DNA from: Laccaria trichodermophora
Lineage: Eukaryota; Basidiomycota; Agaricomycetes; Agaricales; Hydnangiaceae
Length of the DNA stretch: 64,000 nucleotides
Direction: 5' to 3'
Assembly: GCA_018417955.1 (NCBI GenBank)
Contig: JACTVC010000018.1
Location: 992,001-1,056,000, forward strand
Within the stretch, counting starts at the first letter, position 1, and every line of letters begins with the position of its first letter. The notes beneath the pieces are model-generated. The model worked only from the letters and a program-made list of their open reading frames with translations. It made no database searches and was not told the DNA's origin. Made by a program: the position numbers and the translations under genes. Below are positions 9,815 through 21,051 of the stretch, piece by piece.

Positions 9815-10470
9815 GGATGCAGTGAAAGAAGGATTGAGCCAAAAGTTGCAAGGATGTATTCTTGATGTGGCTCTGTAGATTTGTGTAAGCCCCATCTGTT
9901 ATATATAGAGTCGGCCTCGGTCCCACTGCTTACCCCAGCCAGATTCAATAAGCGGTCGCGTATCTTCCTTGATCATTCCCCAAATCGCAGTCCTTTACAA
10001 CGTTCTGACAACAGGGAATGGGTAAAGCCTCCTGTACTGTATATAAATGAGCAAAGTTACAGATATTGAACGGAACAAATCCCCACTCACCAGTTGTCAA
10101 GCTAAATCCCCCTCACGCGATCGCGAACTCATATCTCGACCCGGGATGCCCCCAATACTCACAAGCATCGACATATTACTTTCGTTCTCCCTCCACGCAA
10201 TAATCCTCTGGCGCATACACTTGCATGCTTCCTTCACGATCTACGCAATCACGATTCTATTGCTCTTCGTAGACGTGCCCAGAACCGCTGTGGGAAGCAG
10301 ACATGCATTGACGTGCCCGATTTGCGTTCCTGGAGATTGTGTGGCTTAGTATATGCGCTCGGGTGAGGTGGGGCGAGGTCGTAAAATTGGAGGTGAAGAG
10401 AGACGGATAGGTGGTACACCTTCCAGCAATACGGTCCATGAGAAAGAACAAGCAGAAAAAGAAACAAAGT
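9815..10470. repeat. Segmental duplicate paired with 6590-7150
   Basis: Second copy of the segment described at 6590-7150, with the same order of phrases and the same short hydrophobic-coding stretch (near 10170-10210). The copies differ by many substitutions, so the duplication is not recent. Confidence 0.55.
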
Positions 10471-11536
10471 GCACGCGGGGAAGGGGGGAGGGGGGGAAAA
10501 AGAAGAGAAATGGAAGGGAGACGAATGGTAAGCTCACCTCCACTGTGACTCTATTGGACGTTTCGTTGACACGAGGAAAGTTCGGCCTCGACCTCATCGC
10601 CGTCCATCCGGGACTCCGACTGGTTCCTCGTTGAGCCAGATTTAATTACCAATAGAGAAAGCTGGTTCCAGCTCTCTTATAACGTTGAACATTAAATTTT
10701 TGGTCTGAGTCGTTGAAGGATGTAATCACATTTGAGGGAGGGGGAATGTCTTATGCGGCATAATGCATAAAACATTGATAATGGCGCACCTACCGTCAAA
10801 CGGGGAGAGTGTCACGATGGGTTGAAGCAGAAGGCATACTGCCATGCGATGCATCTTGCGCACAGGTTAGAAAGTGCATACGACGTGAGCAAAAAGCAAT
10901 GGGTGGTCTGTGCGCATTGACCAAGTTGCGTCACGTGGCCCTCTCTTCTAGCGCTTATTGCAAAGTATTTACAACCCTCTCCAGTCGTATATCAGGCAGT
11001 ACATGCGTTTAATTCAGCAGTTATATGCAATGTAGGTATACATACTATATGCAGCCGCGCACGCTTGATTTTTTTTTTCATGCCCAACGATTGTCTGCGG
11101 TCGTCGTAGAACTCGGCACAACACAAGATTCATTGAGCGCAAGACCGACGGCTCTATCTGCGTGCAAATTGGGAGTGCACCTTCAAGTTACGTGTGACAC
11201 AGCTTGGAATATGCATCAATATTTTGATTTGACTCCCAGACAAAGATATTAATGCTCGTAATGCGGAGTGGTTCTTCTCTCCCTCTTTTAATCCCTTTGT
11301 TATACATCAGACGTAAACTCGCAGTCATGAGATCCACGCGTTGATCCACCTCTCATGTACGCGCTTCAACTCCGAGACAAACCGTTCAGCCTGATACTTA
11401 GGGCAGGGGGGTGGCGTGCGGGGGGGAAAGTTGGGTGGCCCCTCACGCATTCGAGTCCTCGAACTTGGATCCTGCGCCAGAACGAAGGATGGTCAGAATT
11501 ACTTCCAGCCAGTACAGACAAAAAAAACGTCTTTCG
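10471..11536. other. Decayed stretch with split tRNA-like halves
   Basis: No gene seen. A 5' half of a tRNA-like unit lies near 10979-11023 (CCAGTCGTATATCAGGCAG) and a 3' half near 11215-11250 (GACTCCCAGACAAAGA). The part 11350-11480 resembles 62770-62880, the left flank of the third copy of the proline-rich gene. Confidence 0.4.
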
Positions 11537-12163
11537 TCAATTCCAATCATCATAGCTCTTCTTCGATTTCGGAATCGAGGTCTGAGTCGTCGAATCGAGG
11601 GGACAAGGGAGATGAGGAGAGCCTGGGGTGGGGGATGTACATCTCGCGCGGTGCTTCCCAGCATGCCTCTTCATCCCAAGCGTGAAGATCGTATGATAGA
11701 TGCACGTGTTGAGCTTGATTTCAGCGGTGGGTGCTCGACGGGGTGGAGGCGTAGACGCAATGGTGGTGAGTTTCAAGATCGACTTGGAAACCGTGGTGGT
11801 CCGAGCGCGTTTTCGTGGTGGTGTTGGCGTAGTTGGCGGACTGACGCTGGAAGAAGGTGAGGTGATTCGTGATGCTGAGCGTTTACGGCGGATCGAAGGG
11901 GACATCACGGACGTCGATATCCTAGGTCGAGGCCTCACGGGAGACGGTGACGAGCGTAATAGCGCATGAGCACCCCCACCTGCACCAGGAGAAGAAGGAA
12001 ACAGAACAATGTTTGCTTGAACGTGAGGCAGATCAACCGCCATACGATGTTTGCCGGTATAAGCAGAGACACTGGCAACAGAGAGCGTGCACGTCGGCAG
12101 CGACTTGCGCTGGATCGAGGTTGATCGGGGGACGTTGGTCGTATTGAGCAGCAAGCCAGTCAT
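11537..12163 (-). pseudogene. Truncated copy 2 of the proline-rich SILK protein gene
   Basis: Homologous to 2271-3524 from its ATG (12163) through the KSILK motif and the HTIFTLGMKR core. After CTSPTPGS the frame shifts by an indel, so the acidic segment is read out of frame and ends at 11537. Nucleotide homology continues to about 11550, and the downstream half, including the RVxF motif, is missing. The TATA-like element upstream is kept. A truncated product of about 208 residues could still be made. Confidence 0.65.
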
Positions 12164-12246
12164 CACGGGGGACAAGGGAGGAAGGGGAAGGGGAACCAAA
12201 GGACTAAAATAACAACGCCCGGCTTTTATAAGAGATCAAATCAACC

Positions 12247-15200
12247 TAGCGTTGCGTATAAAACTCCGCCCAGGTATAAAATGATGTAAATTACTAGGGC
12301 GATTTTTGGGAAGGGTAAATAAGGTAAATTATGGTGTAAATTACAAATTTTTCGCCAGGTCACATGTAGGATCCTACACCCAATCGTTTAGCTCGAAGAC
12401 GCCGCCATCTTCACCATCCACTTCGTCCTTTGCGATGGCTGCCCTCTCAGGGACCTTGGACTTCTTCACCTGTCGAACGGGGCCGTCTGCGAGGATCTCA
12501 GCGAGCTCATCCGAGCATAAATCAATCTCGTCGTCCTCATCAACAGGCAGCACGGCACTTGACGAAGGCAGGGCGGAACCTTTCGGTTTCAAATCAACGT
12601 CATCCTCGTCCTCCGACTCATCGTAGTTCGCCGCTCCTCCTGCCTCCTCTCGGCCCTCGTCGTTATCGATGGGACGAAGCATCCGCTCAATGTTGAAGAA
12701 CTTGATAGTTGGGTTGGGGTGGGCGCTTTTCCGGAGCTATGGATGACAGGAATGAGGGAGCTCAATGTCAAAGAAAAGGTGCGCACCTTTGGTTTCTTTT
12801 GGACGTAATAGAAGGCTCTGACCTGAGTCAGTGCCATCACCACGCCGACCTTCTGGCGATTCCGCTGTGCCGTGTTAATCATGGTGACAGCGGACATCGT
12901 GCGTTCGTCAGCCATTGAGTGTGGAAGAGCCCCGAAGAGCTTTATGGCAATGGCCTATGAGGTGTGGATGAGCTATGTGTGGGTGTGAATACTTACTGAC
13001 AGGGACGCACCGCCAGGATCCCTCCATGCTCTGTCCCTTCGAACGCCATCCACCACTGAAGCGGAGTCTGGCCGGCTGTAAGTGGGGTAGTAAACGGATA
13101 CGCCCCTTGTGCATAGGCAATGAACTGTGCCTGGTAAGCCTTCCCAAACGCTCTCGGCTTCTCCTTCCATTCGGCTAAAAAGGGATTGCAGCCGTGGCTC
13201 ATCTCAGCGACGAGCAACGTATGGAGGTATCGGCCAACCTCCAAGAAGGTTTTTGGGTTGCGGATGCCAGGTGGCACCTTGGGCGGCACTTTGGCAGGGA
13301 GGGTGATGTTGAATGTGAGAGGGTTGGGGTTCTTTAGAATGGACGACCGCACGTAGTCTGTAAGGATACATCACAATGTAGTTTTATTGGAAACAAATGA
13401 TTACATACTTGGGTTGAGATAGAAGGCAGAGAGATGGACATTTGAGGGCCCATAGACGAAGAACTCACGCCATCTGGACACCATTATCCCCCGAATCTGA
13501 CCACAAACCTCATCTGGCAGGCATGCGGTCTCAAGCGTTTGTTTCATCTTCGCCACGACGGCAAGCCAATATAGGTAGACATCAGCAGGGTTGGTCGAGC
13601 TCGCTTCAAGACATTCAATGGCGCGTGCAATACCTTCGCCGACTGCAACAAACTGCGTGAGATGGATCTGGAATTGGAGGGTGGCTTGGGTGTTTTCAAG
13701 GAAGACATCATTGTACTTCTAGCGGGGGAGTCAATTATCTTGTTTCAAAAAGGGATAAGTGGAAAGCGGCTTACGGGGATCTCAATCCTTCCTGATGTGG
13801 CTAGTTGGCGAATGGCACTGAGGCATCTCAGGAGTGAGACTGCCGACCAGACGAGTGTGGCGAATCGGGTCTTCCCAATACTCTCAAGACCAGGCCCAAG
13901 TTTGAGTTCCTCGCGCGATGCCCTCAGTAATTCCTTGGCGGCATTGGAATGCTTAAAGTACTTGATGGTTCTGCGAATGGTCTTGATTGTCTGGTCGCAG
14001 CATGTTAGAACACATCAAATCTCCACAATAATATTCTACCCTACCGAATTGAAGTATTCTATTGAAGCAATGTCTTTGCAAGTATTGTTGAGGTGGTGCT
14101 CAGGGTCAGGGAGGTTCAGGACATGACGAAGAGTTGTGCAGATGATCTCTCGGGCGACCCGAGTATTCCCCGTGTTATCTGATGAAACTGACCCAATGCG
14201 CTCCTTCCCAATCTCGGCTATTGTCTAAGGGAGCCCATGGTGAGAAGGATAATCGTCGGAATTATAGGAATGGGTAATGACTCACTCGCAATACGAGCGC
14301 TGCAATCCATGCACCTGTGTGTGACTCCCGAGTGCCATCCTGACCTTCAAGGAGCATCACATCTCGCGCAACAGTTGTAGTGTGTACAGTGTAGAAGGAC
14401 TCGCCGCTCCTCAATGCCCCGCCATCAAAAGAGATGCTAATGTGCCGTTGAGTCTTTAGGTGCTGAATTTGAAGCTGACGGACACGTTCTTGCTCTGACA
14501 TGATATGATCGTCCATAAGGCGAGTGCGTGATGCCGGGTTATAGCTTGGTAAACATACTCTAAGCATATCTTTCCAAACATCGAGATCGGCGACGGCGGG
14601 AGGAATCCGGGCAATGCAGAAGAGCTTGACAATTGCAAGGTCCAAAGCACGATGAGTTTTCTGCCGACCCTGTGGGCCAAAGAAACCATCAGCCCGTGGT
14701 AGCAGCTGAGCATTCGAAGCCGTTAGGGGAAGGGGGGAACAGGGTAAGGAGGTGAAGGATGACTCCGAGCTTGCGATAGACTGTAATGAAGATGTAGCCA
14801 TGAGTTTTCCAGCTCCTAGCGCATTATCGGCAGCGACCAATGCCCCAGGAGATTTGCTCGCGCTTGCTGAAGATGCGAGGTGACGCTGCTCCTCTGTCAA
14901 CTTCAAGCATCGCTTTGCATGCGCAAATACACGCGAAGTCGTCCGTGGTGCCCACCGCTTTGGACAACCAGCGCCGGCACATCGATATTTGCGTGCAGTG
15001 CCCCGCGGGGTGTGCACTTCAACAGTCAATGTGTCCAGAACACTATGACGGGGCCGCCCTACAATCCTAACCTCTTCATCCGTTTCAACATCGTCTGCTT
15101 CTACCTCCACCTCGGTTACAGCTTCTTCGGCCTCAACATCTTCATGCTTCTAGTAAAATAGGGTTAGCGTGAATCACAAAATGTAGGAAATTTTCTTACT

Positions 15201-16942
15201 CGTTTCTTGCCCTCACTGCTCTTCAAGTTGTCAGCCTTTTGGGCTTCTGGTATCTGGAAGATCGGAGCGATAATGGGTTTTGCCTTGACTTTGCGCTTCT
15301 TTGCCTGAGGCTTCTTGGGTGAGACAGAAAGTCGTTTCAGTGCCTTTGACAAATCAAGGACCTTCGCATTGGGGGGTGGAGTGACTAATGGCCGTTGCCG
15401 CATTGCAGGTGGGGGTGGGAACGTCAAAGGGAGGGCGCGGTCAGTCGGTAAATTCTAATGGGGTGGCCATTGAATGGAGGCAAAGAATAGATAGAAAATG
15501 AAAGACTCACGATTGCGTTACACCGCTCGACGATTTTCCTCAATGTTGTCATTCGAGCCAGATCCCCGAAAACAGGAGAGGATGTGTTTTTGACCAATGG
15601 ATATTGTTTGAGGAAGTGATGAGCCAAGCCATTGAAGCTGTATATGCCACAGCTCCATGTATCAATGCTGAAGCTCTGCTCAGGGCATGGCAGAACTCCA
15701 TTGTCAAGCTGGTCAAGTGGGAGCGACGCAACGTGCTTGGAAAGGAACCATCGTAATGCAGAAACAATCCGAGAATTGATGGGCAGCTGGGCAGGATCCC
15801 CATATAACAAATCTTGCAGGGAGACGTCAATGGCAATTGCAACCCAGTGGTTGTCATTTATGTGGAAGATGCCAGCCAGTTCGCTATTTTCGGATAGCCC
15901 TGCGCCAAAACGGTGCAAAAAGGTGGTTCCTTTTGGATCGTAGATTTTCTCACCTGTCAGATCTGCATCATAGACTTCGAGAATCTTTCTTGATAATACA
16001 GTATCTACAAAATGAATGTTACGACTGGGGAGAGTCAATTTGACCTCTGCCTCGAGGAGATAAATCATCAAATCAACCTCCTCGTCTGAAAGCCATTCAC
16101 GCGAGAGAAAATTGAGAAGCGTCGACTTGGTGAACTGGGTTCTGTCTGTGGAAAGTGCTGGAAGGTTGCCTGACCAAAACACAGTGGCCAGGGACTCGCA
16201 GGTGGCACGGACTTGGTCCTGGAATAGATTCAGGTCATCCCTCTGGAGCCAGTGAAGCGCTCGCTCCCATGAAACACGGGCTGGGTAAACTATGAGGTGG
16301 AGGTCGCTCCAGAAATGGAGACACCAAAGGGGCAAGTTTTGGGAAACGCCAGGAAGGGTGAGAGAATCTGCGCCATCAAGCCAGCACTGCTTCGTTTGGT
16401 CAAGAAGTTTGGCAACAAGGCCTTTGGGCGGGACAATAACCTGTTTAAGAATTTTGATGTCATTGATCGGCTGCAATGGGCTAAAAAAAGAAAATGCTGA
16501 GGGGATAGTGGAATAGGCGTCCTGGCCAGAGGAAATTGGTGGCAGCTCCATGTTGACCAAATCAAGAACAGACATCCGGGGACTAGGGAGAAGGATTTCC
16601 GCATGAATTGTGGGTACTTTCAATTGCTCACGGACGTGGCCCTTGACATGCACAGGAAGGTCATTGAACTGGTGATCCTGTTGTCGCCACGAGGAAGCAT
16701 CAGGGTTGTCCATTTACGTTTTCGGTACAAGCATCAAATTGTAGGTCTGTCCCAATGATCAGGTCTGCGAAAACAAGGTTTAAAAACTGTGCAGGACCCG
16801 CGAAATTCTGTACTTGCACCAGGAATTATTTACATATTTTACATGCCCTATATCTGGCTTGGTAAAAAATTAGTAAGTTACTGTAAATTACATATGTAAA
16901 TTACATTTTGTAAAAATACCCCCACTTTTACACGCAACCCTA
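12247..16942 (-). mobile_element. hAT-type DNA transposon with Ulp1-transposase gene, apparently complete
   Basis: The ends read TAGCGTTGCGTATAAAA (left) and, on the opposite strand, TAGGGTTGCGTGTAAAA (right), imperfect terminal inverted repeats. The flanks carry an 8-bp target duplication AATCAACC (12239-12246 and 16943-16950). The uninterrupted spacer at about 3590-3600 has the sequence once. Length is 4696 bp. The element contains one spliced gene on the minus strand with hAT transposase domains, in agreement with the 8-bp duplication typical of hAT elements. Confidence 0.88.
12374..16713 (-). CDS. Ulp1/C48-type protease fused to BED-finger hAT transposase
   Basis: Nine exons join in frame: 16713-15511, 15454-15200, 15149-14286, 14224-14045, 13990-13775, 13718-13409, 13357-13011, 12954-12787 and 12700-12374, giving about 1289 residues. 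Exon 1 is a Ulp1-like cysteine protease: His289 (NDNHWVAIAID), Asp306 (LYGDP) and Cys355 (DTWSCGIYSFN), with Gln346 or nearby for the oxyanion hole. Exon 2 is a basic linker (KKRKVKAK). Exon 3 has a BED-like finger (CAGAGC...HAKRC) and a DUF659-like domain with SISFDGGAL. Exons 4-8 carry SSDNTGNTRVA and the hAT dimerisation region (PLQWWMAF, PHSMADERTMS, RNRQKVGVV). The tail is acidic. The transposase part should cut and rejoin the element ends. The protease part may act on SUMO or a similar conjugate; that is inference. No stop or frameshift was found. Confidence 0.8.
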
Positions 16943-17172
16943 AATCAACCCCATCAGGTACGCGTTCGCGTTTGTCACGTGTCCCCCATATCTCTCTGCT
17001 TCGTTCATGTTCCGTCGCGCCTCGAGGCTTTAGAAACGTCAGCTGCGGTACGCCACGCGAATTGAGCTAGTACAGGCCAGGTAGGCTTTGGAACGTGCTG
17101 CTAGCGAGTGAGCCTCGAGGACAATGCAAGGGCCGAATTGGCGACCCTTGTTTCAATTTCGAGCCCTTGACG
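16943..17172. repeat. Copy 2 of the block spacer, between two insertions
   Basis: Matches 3593-3820 of the copy 1 spacer. It is bounded by the right target duplication of the hAT element and the left one of the 677 bp element. Confidence 0.7.
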
Positions 17173-17849
17173 CAAGGGGGTGCCGGCCCGGGAATCCCGT
17201 ACCGGGACCTGGTTAGTTAGTCCAGCCACAGGCTGTGAAAAAAAAAAAAGGACACCTTGGGCAGAGGGCCTTCGATCATTAAGTTGAGTACTTTGCAGCA
17301 TAATATAGTAACTACAGAATGTGCCGGGAGGAATACAGCTCCAATAGAGGCCATCAAGCACTGTGATATAAGACATTCATTAATTCCTGCTATATTTGGG
17401 CATTTTTTTGACATTACTTGAATTACTGTTGACCAACAATATCCTAAAATCTACAGTATGTATCACACCATTGAGATGGAGCCAGCTGTTCTTGATGCGG
17501 AGGGCTTCGCAATCTGTCCAGATTGTGGTAACCGTGTATCCTCATCAAATTCTCATATGCGAACAAGGTGTGCGAGAAACACTGGGTAAGTACATTGTAT
17601 TATGAGAACTGAGTGATTTTCCAACTCACGTTATATGCCTAGTTCCATCTAAAAGTGTGGAACATGTGCAAGCACCCCGGAATTGTGCCTGCACGACTCG
17701 TGCAAGACGCGGGGAGAGCGCTCACAAATGATGTCATATTACTATATATAGACACGTTCCTGATTACGTTAGTTAGTTAGTCCACCTCAAGGTCGCCTTG
17801 AAAAAAAAATCGACCCCGGGTCTTTTTTTTCAATGCCGGCACCCCCTTG
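17173..17849 (+). mobile_element. 677 bp hAT-type derivative carrying a small zinc-finger frame
   Basis: Terminal inverted repeats CAAGGGGGTGCCGGC. An 8-bp target duplication CCTTGACG lies at 17165-17172 and 17850-17857; copy 1 has the site once near 3818-3826. Subterminal GTTAGTTAGTCCA occurs near both ends. The TIRs differ from those of the 12247-16942 element, so another transposase must have moved it. It is too short for a full transposase but keeps a zinc-finger exon (see 17458-17731). Confidence 0.85.
17458..17731 (+). CDS. 71-residue zinc-finger protein inside the 677 bp element
   Basis: ATG 17458 opens a frame with CPDCGNRVSSSNSHMRTRC, a C2HC-type finger. A GT-AG intron (17585-17642, GTAAGT to CCTAG) joins in frame to a short basic, cysteine-containing tail that ends at TGA 17731. 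I read it as the first exons of a lost transposase, with the finger (DNA binding) kept after an internal deletion. If made, it could bind element ends and interfere with the autonomous relative; that is inference. It might equally be an untranslated relic. Confidence 0.4.
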
Positions 17850-17962
17850 CCTTGACGACACCATTTTCTCGAATCTCTTGTCATTTCGTCAGGTTCTTGT
17901 CCTACAGGACCATGTTGGATAGAGGTGGAGGACAATGGGTGCTGGATATTGCACAATGGTGC

Positions 17963-18974
17963 TGTTGGAATAGTACAATCCAGCATTTGCCAGTACATTC
18001 TTGGTACATTCTCGCACTTAATTAATTAGTAATATCGGACTATTAACTTAGTAATCCTGAGTATGTAGATAACACTAGAACATGGTAGATACATAGTAAT
18101 TAGGTATATAAGTGTTGGAATTCCAAGCGCATCACGTTCGTGGAAACAATGATGCGTTGCTCCGTAGTTATTCCTCCATCATTCCGTTGATCATTTTGTG
18201 CTGCATGTGATGATATTTATTTCAAATTAGACTACGTATTTAGGTAGCTAATTACAATACAAAGACCTCGCGCGTTTGCGAGGGTCCCTTTTCAACCCGA
18301 GTGCTCACGACGACCTGAGCATTTCAACAATAAGGACTGAAGAATCTCGTACATAATAGTAGTTAGTGTTTGAAAGTCCGGTTCGGTCCGGTTTTTTGAT
18401 GCCCAGGGGCATGGACCGTAACCGTAACCGGTCTGCCTTTTCCCCAGAAGTCAAAAGACCAGACCGGACCGCAAAAAGACCGCAGACCGCGGTTTTTTGC
18501 GGTCTATAGACCGGTTTCGGTCTGCATCGGTTTTAACCGGTTTATGACCGGTCTTTAGGCCAATATTTTAAAATTATGAATCGGTAAATTTATTAACATC
18601 TCTATTAGCTTCAAAACGAGCCCAAGAACGTTAAATTCCGTTAGGAATTGGTGCTTCTATAAAATAAGTCTGGTACATCTATTATTCCCAAAAGTAATTT
18701 ACATTTTAATCCATATCTCTCTTGTTTTTTGACCAAATCGTACGTTCTTGGGTGCGTTTTAAAGGGTATTTAAGGGGCTACAAAAGACCGGTCCAAACTG
18801 GTTAAGACCGGTTCATGTTAACCGGTTTTTTTGCGGTCTTTACATCTCAAAAATAAAAAGACCGAACCGCAGGTCCGGTCTTTTGCGGTCTTGGTCCGGT
18901 CTGGTTACGGTCTTTTTCCAGTCACGAGACCGGACTTCCAAACACTAATAGTAGTTCATCCTCTATTTCCAACA
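17963..18974. mobile_element. Solo LTR of a retrotransposon, interrupted by a MITE
   Basis: Starts TGTTGGAATAG and ends CTATTTCCAACA, giving the TG...CA ends of an LTR, flanked by a 5-bp duplication GGTGC (17958-17962 and 18975-18979). Without the inner 584 bp insertion and one target copy the LTR is about 420 bp. No internal coding region or second LTR is present. The ends resemble Copia-type LTRs; class not certain. Confidence 0.75.
18364..18947. mobile_element. 584 bp MITE built of AGACCGGT-like repeats, nested in the solo LTR
   Basis: Inverted ends TAGTGTTTGAAAGTCCGGT and TAGTGTTTGGAAGTCCGGT; 8-bp target duplication ATAGTAGT at 18356-18363 and 18948-18955. The interior is dense with GACCGGTC-like and CCGGTTTT words in both orientations. 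No coding frame. The 8-bp duplication suggests hAT-type mobilisation. Confidence 0.85.
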
Positions 18975-19289
18975 GGTGCATTGAGTATCACACCAGACTT
19001 TTGACATTACCTCACATCTGTCTAGTCTCTCCTAGACAGCTTCGATATGATGTGAAGTTGTACCTTAGTTCACGATCATATGAAGTCTGTTGTTTGTCGC
19101 GCCCCAAAAACCGCGTCAGGAAATGTTTATGTAATCTTCGGACTCTGAAATCGCGGTCCGACCCCCGTCGCGTCGATATTGGTTTGCTCCCTTCATGCCC
19201 TGACGCGTTTTGAATACATTCTTCCCTTTATGCATCCTGAACACTGACTTTTTGTCTTTTTGAATTACTTCCAAAGCATTATGAACACG

Positions 19290-19860
19290 AAAGTATGGCC
19301 AAACCCCGCTGGCAGGACCCTCTAGGGCTAGTACAAACCATCAACTCACTATTGTCAAAAAGGTCATACCACTGTGGACGAGCGGGCTGCATACGGTTCA
19401 GCTCAACCTCGCTTCAGCTATCCTTGATGGACAAGATATTCTCTGCTGCACTGCAACTGGAGATGGGAAGTGGGCAGCCTTTTCTATTCCATGTCTCGTG
19501 CTTCAAGTCAGAGTACAACCAACACCCCGAGTCATATCCCGCCAATCTACCCACCCGTTCAAGGCCAATTGGTGTCGTCATCACACCAACAAAGAGACTA
19601 GCCAGCAATATCATTTGTTTCCCTTCTTTGTACATGTTCTCTCGTTAACAACGTTCTAGGTGAACGAAATTTCGCAACTCAATATATCTGCATTCTTTAC
19701 TGCCATGAATCTCTCAGCAACGCGCGAAAGGTTGGAGTTCATTTGGCACGAGAGATCTTGGAATCCGTTAGGTGGCAGGTCATATGTGTGGTTCCGGAGA
19801 ATCTGTGCGACAAGGAATGGAGAGAGATCACTGAGAGCCGGTAAGCGAGGTCGAGATATT
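19290..19860 (+). pseudogene. RecQ-like DNA helicase fragment
   Basis: One frame gives VIPLWTSGLHTVQLNLASAI, DGQDILCCTATGDGK (a Walker A region; the typical serine after GK is changed to Trp) and IPCLVL. A shifted frame gives RPIGVVITPTKRLASNI. A further one gives a CHESLSNARKVGVHLAREIL stretch and WQVICVVPENLCDKEWREI. This order matches helicase motifs I, Ia and the start of II in the agaricomycete RecQ-like family. The frameshifts, the lost Walker residue and the missing C-terminal two thirds make it a relic. Confidence 0.6.
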
Positions 19861-19889
19861 CGACTCCGTTAAAATACTTACAATCAGAT

Positions 19890-20430
19890 GTGGCCGTTGC
19901 TTCTTTACCACCACAACGCCATTCTTGCGAGAGGCAGCCATGCATTCCGTGAGATGCCAAGCAACAGGTGCACGGCTTTTGTATTTCTCCACGAACGCAG
20001 CAATACTAAACTTTCAACCCAAGGCTTCCCAGGTAACGAGATTGACAGTATTCATTAGATGCCGTCCGTTTGTCGAAGCTCGGAGATGAACATCGTCATC
20101 CTTAGCCGCAAGTTCGTAGATCTCACAAAGAACATGATTAGCGACGAGATTCAATAAAGAAGGACGCGCGTAAAAGATGTCAACAGGAGAGACTGATGGT
20201 GAGAATAGAGCATGACATTCTGAAGCATGTGGTAAGCTCGGCGAAGGCGCACTTCGCGCTGTGCTTGTGCTTATCAACAAGAGTTATGATGTCCGAAATT
20301 TTGACCTTGTTCCACCCTTGTAGAAACCGAGCAACAGACTTCGCGTCCTCTTGGATCAGGCTGTCCAGGGACGTGGCTCAAGTTGTAGAACAGAACCTTC
20401 AGAAGCTCACCAACAGAGTCAAAGCCGGAG
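19890..20430 (-). pseudogene. Fragment of an agaricomycete gene of unknown function
   Basis: Minus-strand pieces: LDSLIQEDAKSVARFLQGWN, then a shifted LFSPSVSPVDIFYARPSLLN, HLRASTNGRHLMNTVNLVTW, an in-frame TGA, KFSIAAFVEKYKSRAPVAWH and NGVVVVKKQRPHLI. I recognise the pattern from multi-copy mushroom genome proteins without a known function. Frame changes and the stop show decay. It points towards the helicase fragment, so the two genes converge. Confidence 0.5.
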
Positions 20431-20814
20431 TCCCTGAGCGGTTGCTCCATCCGATCAAATTTCGATGTGAGCTTTTGCGCTTCGTCTTGTGGACTTTGTA
20501 TCAGTTGTGGTTATCTTGTAAGTTCGGACATTTCTGAAGTTGTTTTCCATAATAATTGATGTTCCGAATAAAAAAGATTTGAAATTGGATAGGAAGGGAG
20601 GACGGTAGTGCTGTAAACACGTAAATAGCTAAGAGGGAGCGCGCAGTTGTTGACGTGTTGTTGACGCGCAAGGGTTTCAAAGTCCGAAGATTACATAAAC
20701 ATTTCCTGACGCGGTTTTTGGGGCGCGAAGAAAACAGGACTAACATCTGTCTCGCCAACTGAATACGATTCTCGTTCACGTTCAATAGGCTACCAAACCT
20801 CCCATCTATAACCA

Positions 20815-20904
20815 TCTCCGCTCGTACATCGGTAAGTACATGTGCACAAGTCTCCAATCATTATCTCAGACACACAGAAACTGGGTTCGACTCCCAGGCG
20901 GAGA
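20815..20904 (+). tRNA. tRNA-like unit B1
   Basis: Acceptor TCTCCGC/GCGGAGA fully paired, as in A1. Anticodon stem at least TGTG/CACA; T arm CTGGG-TTCGACT-CCCAG. Confidence 0.55.
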
Positions 20905-21051
20905 TTTACAGCAGTGACTCTCTTTGTTTTTCTCGTCGTCAATTACAGCAACTCATCGTCGTTTCAGTTATGCGTACCAACTAATAGGTAAGCACAAAAC
21001 ACCTCCCCTTCAACCCCCGCATAAACCCACCCACATCTAACCCTCCGTTCG

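Larger units (their letters stand above)
19097..20728. mobile_element. Element with ~55 bp inverted ends carrying two broken gene fragments
   Basis: 19097-19151 and 20674-20728 are inverted repeats of about 55 bp with one mismatch, starting TCGCGCCCCAAAAACCGCG. Between them lie a helicase fragment (plus strand) and a fragment of a second gene family (minus strand). No clean target duplication was found at either end, and both flanks match parts of the copy 1 spacer, so the insertion history is not simple. It resembles gene-fragment-carrying (Pack-type) elements; no transposase is present. Confidence 0.6.

Noticed and set aside
17173..18947. The two short hAT-type elements as deletion derivatives of the 12247-16942 element
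   Set aside because: The three sets of terminal repeats are different (CAAGGGGGTGCC, TAGTGTTTG, TAGSGTTGCG).
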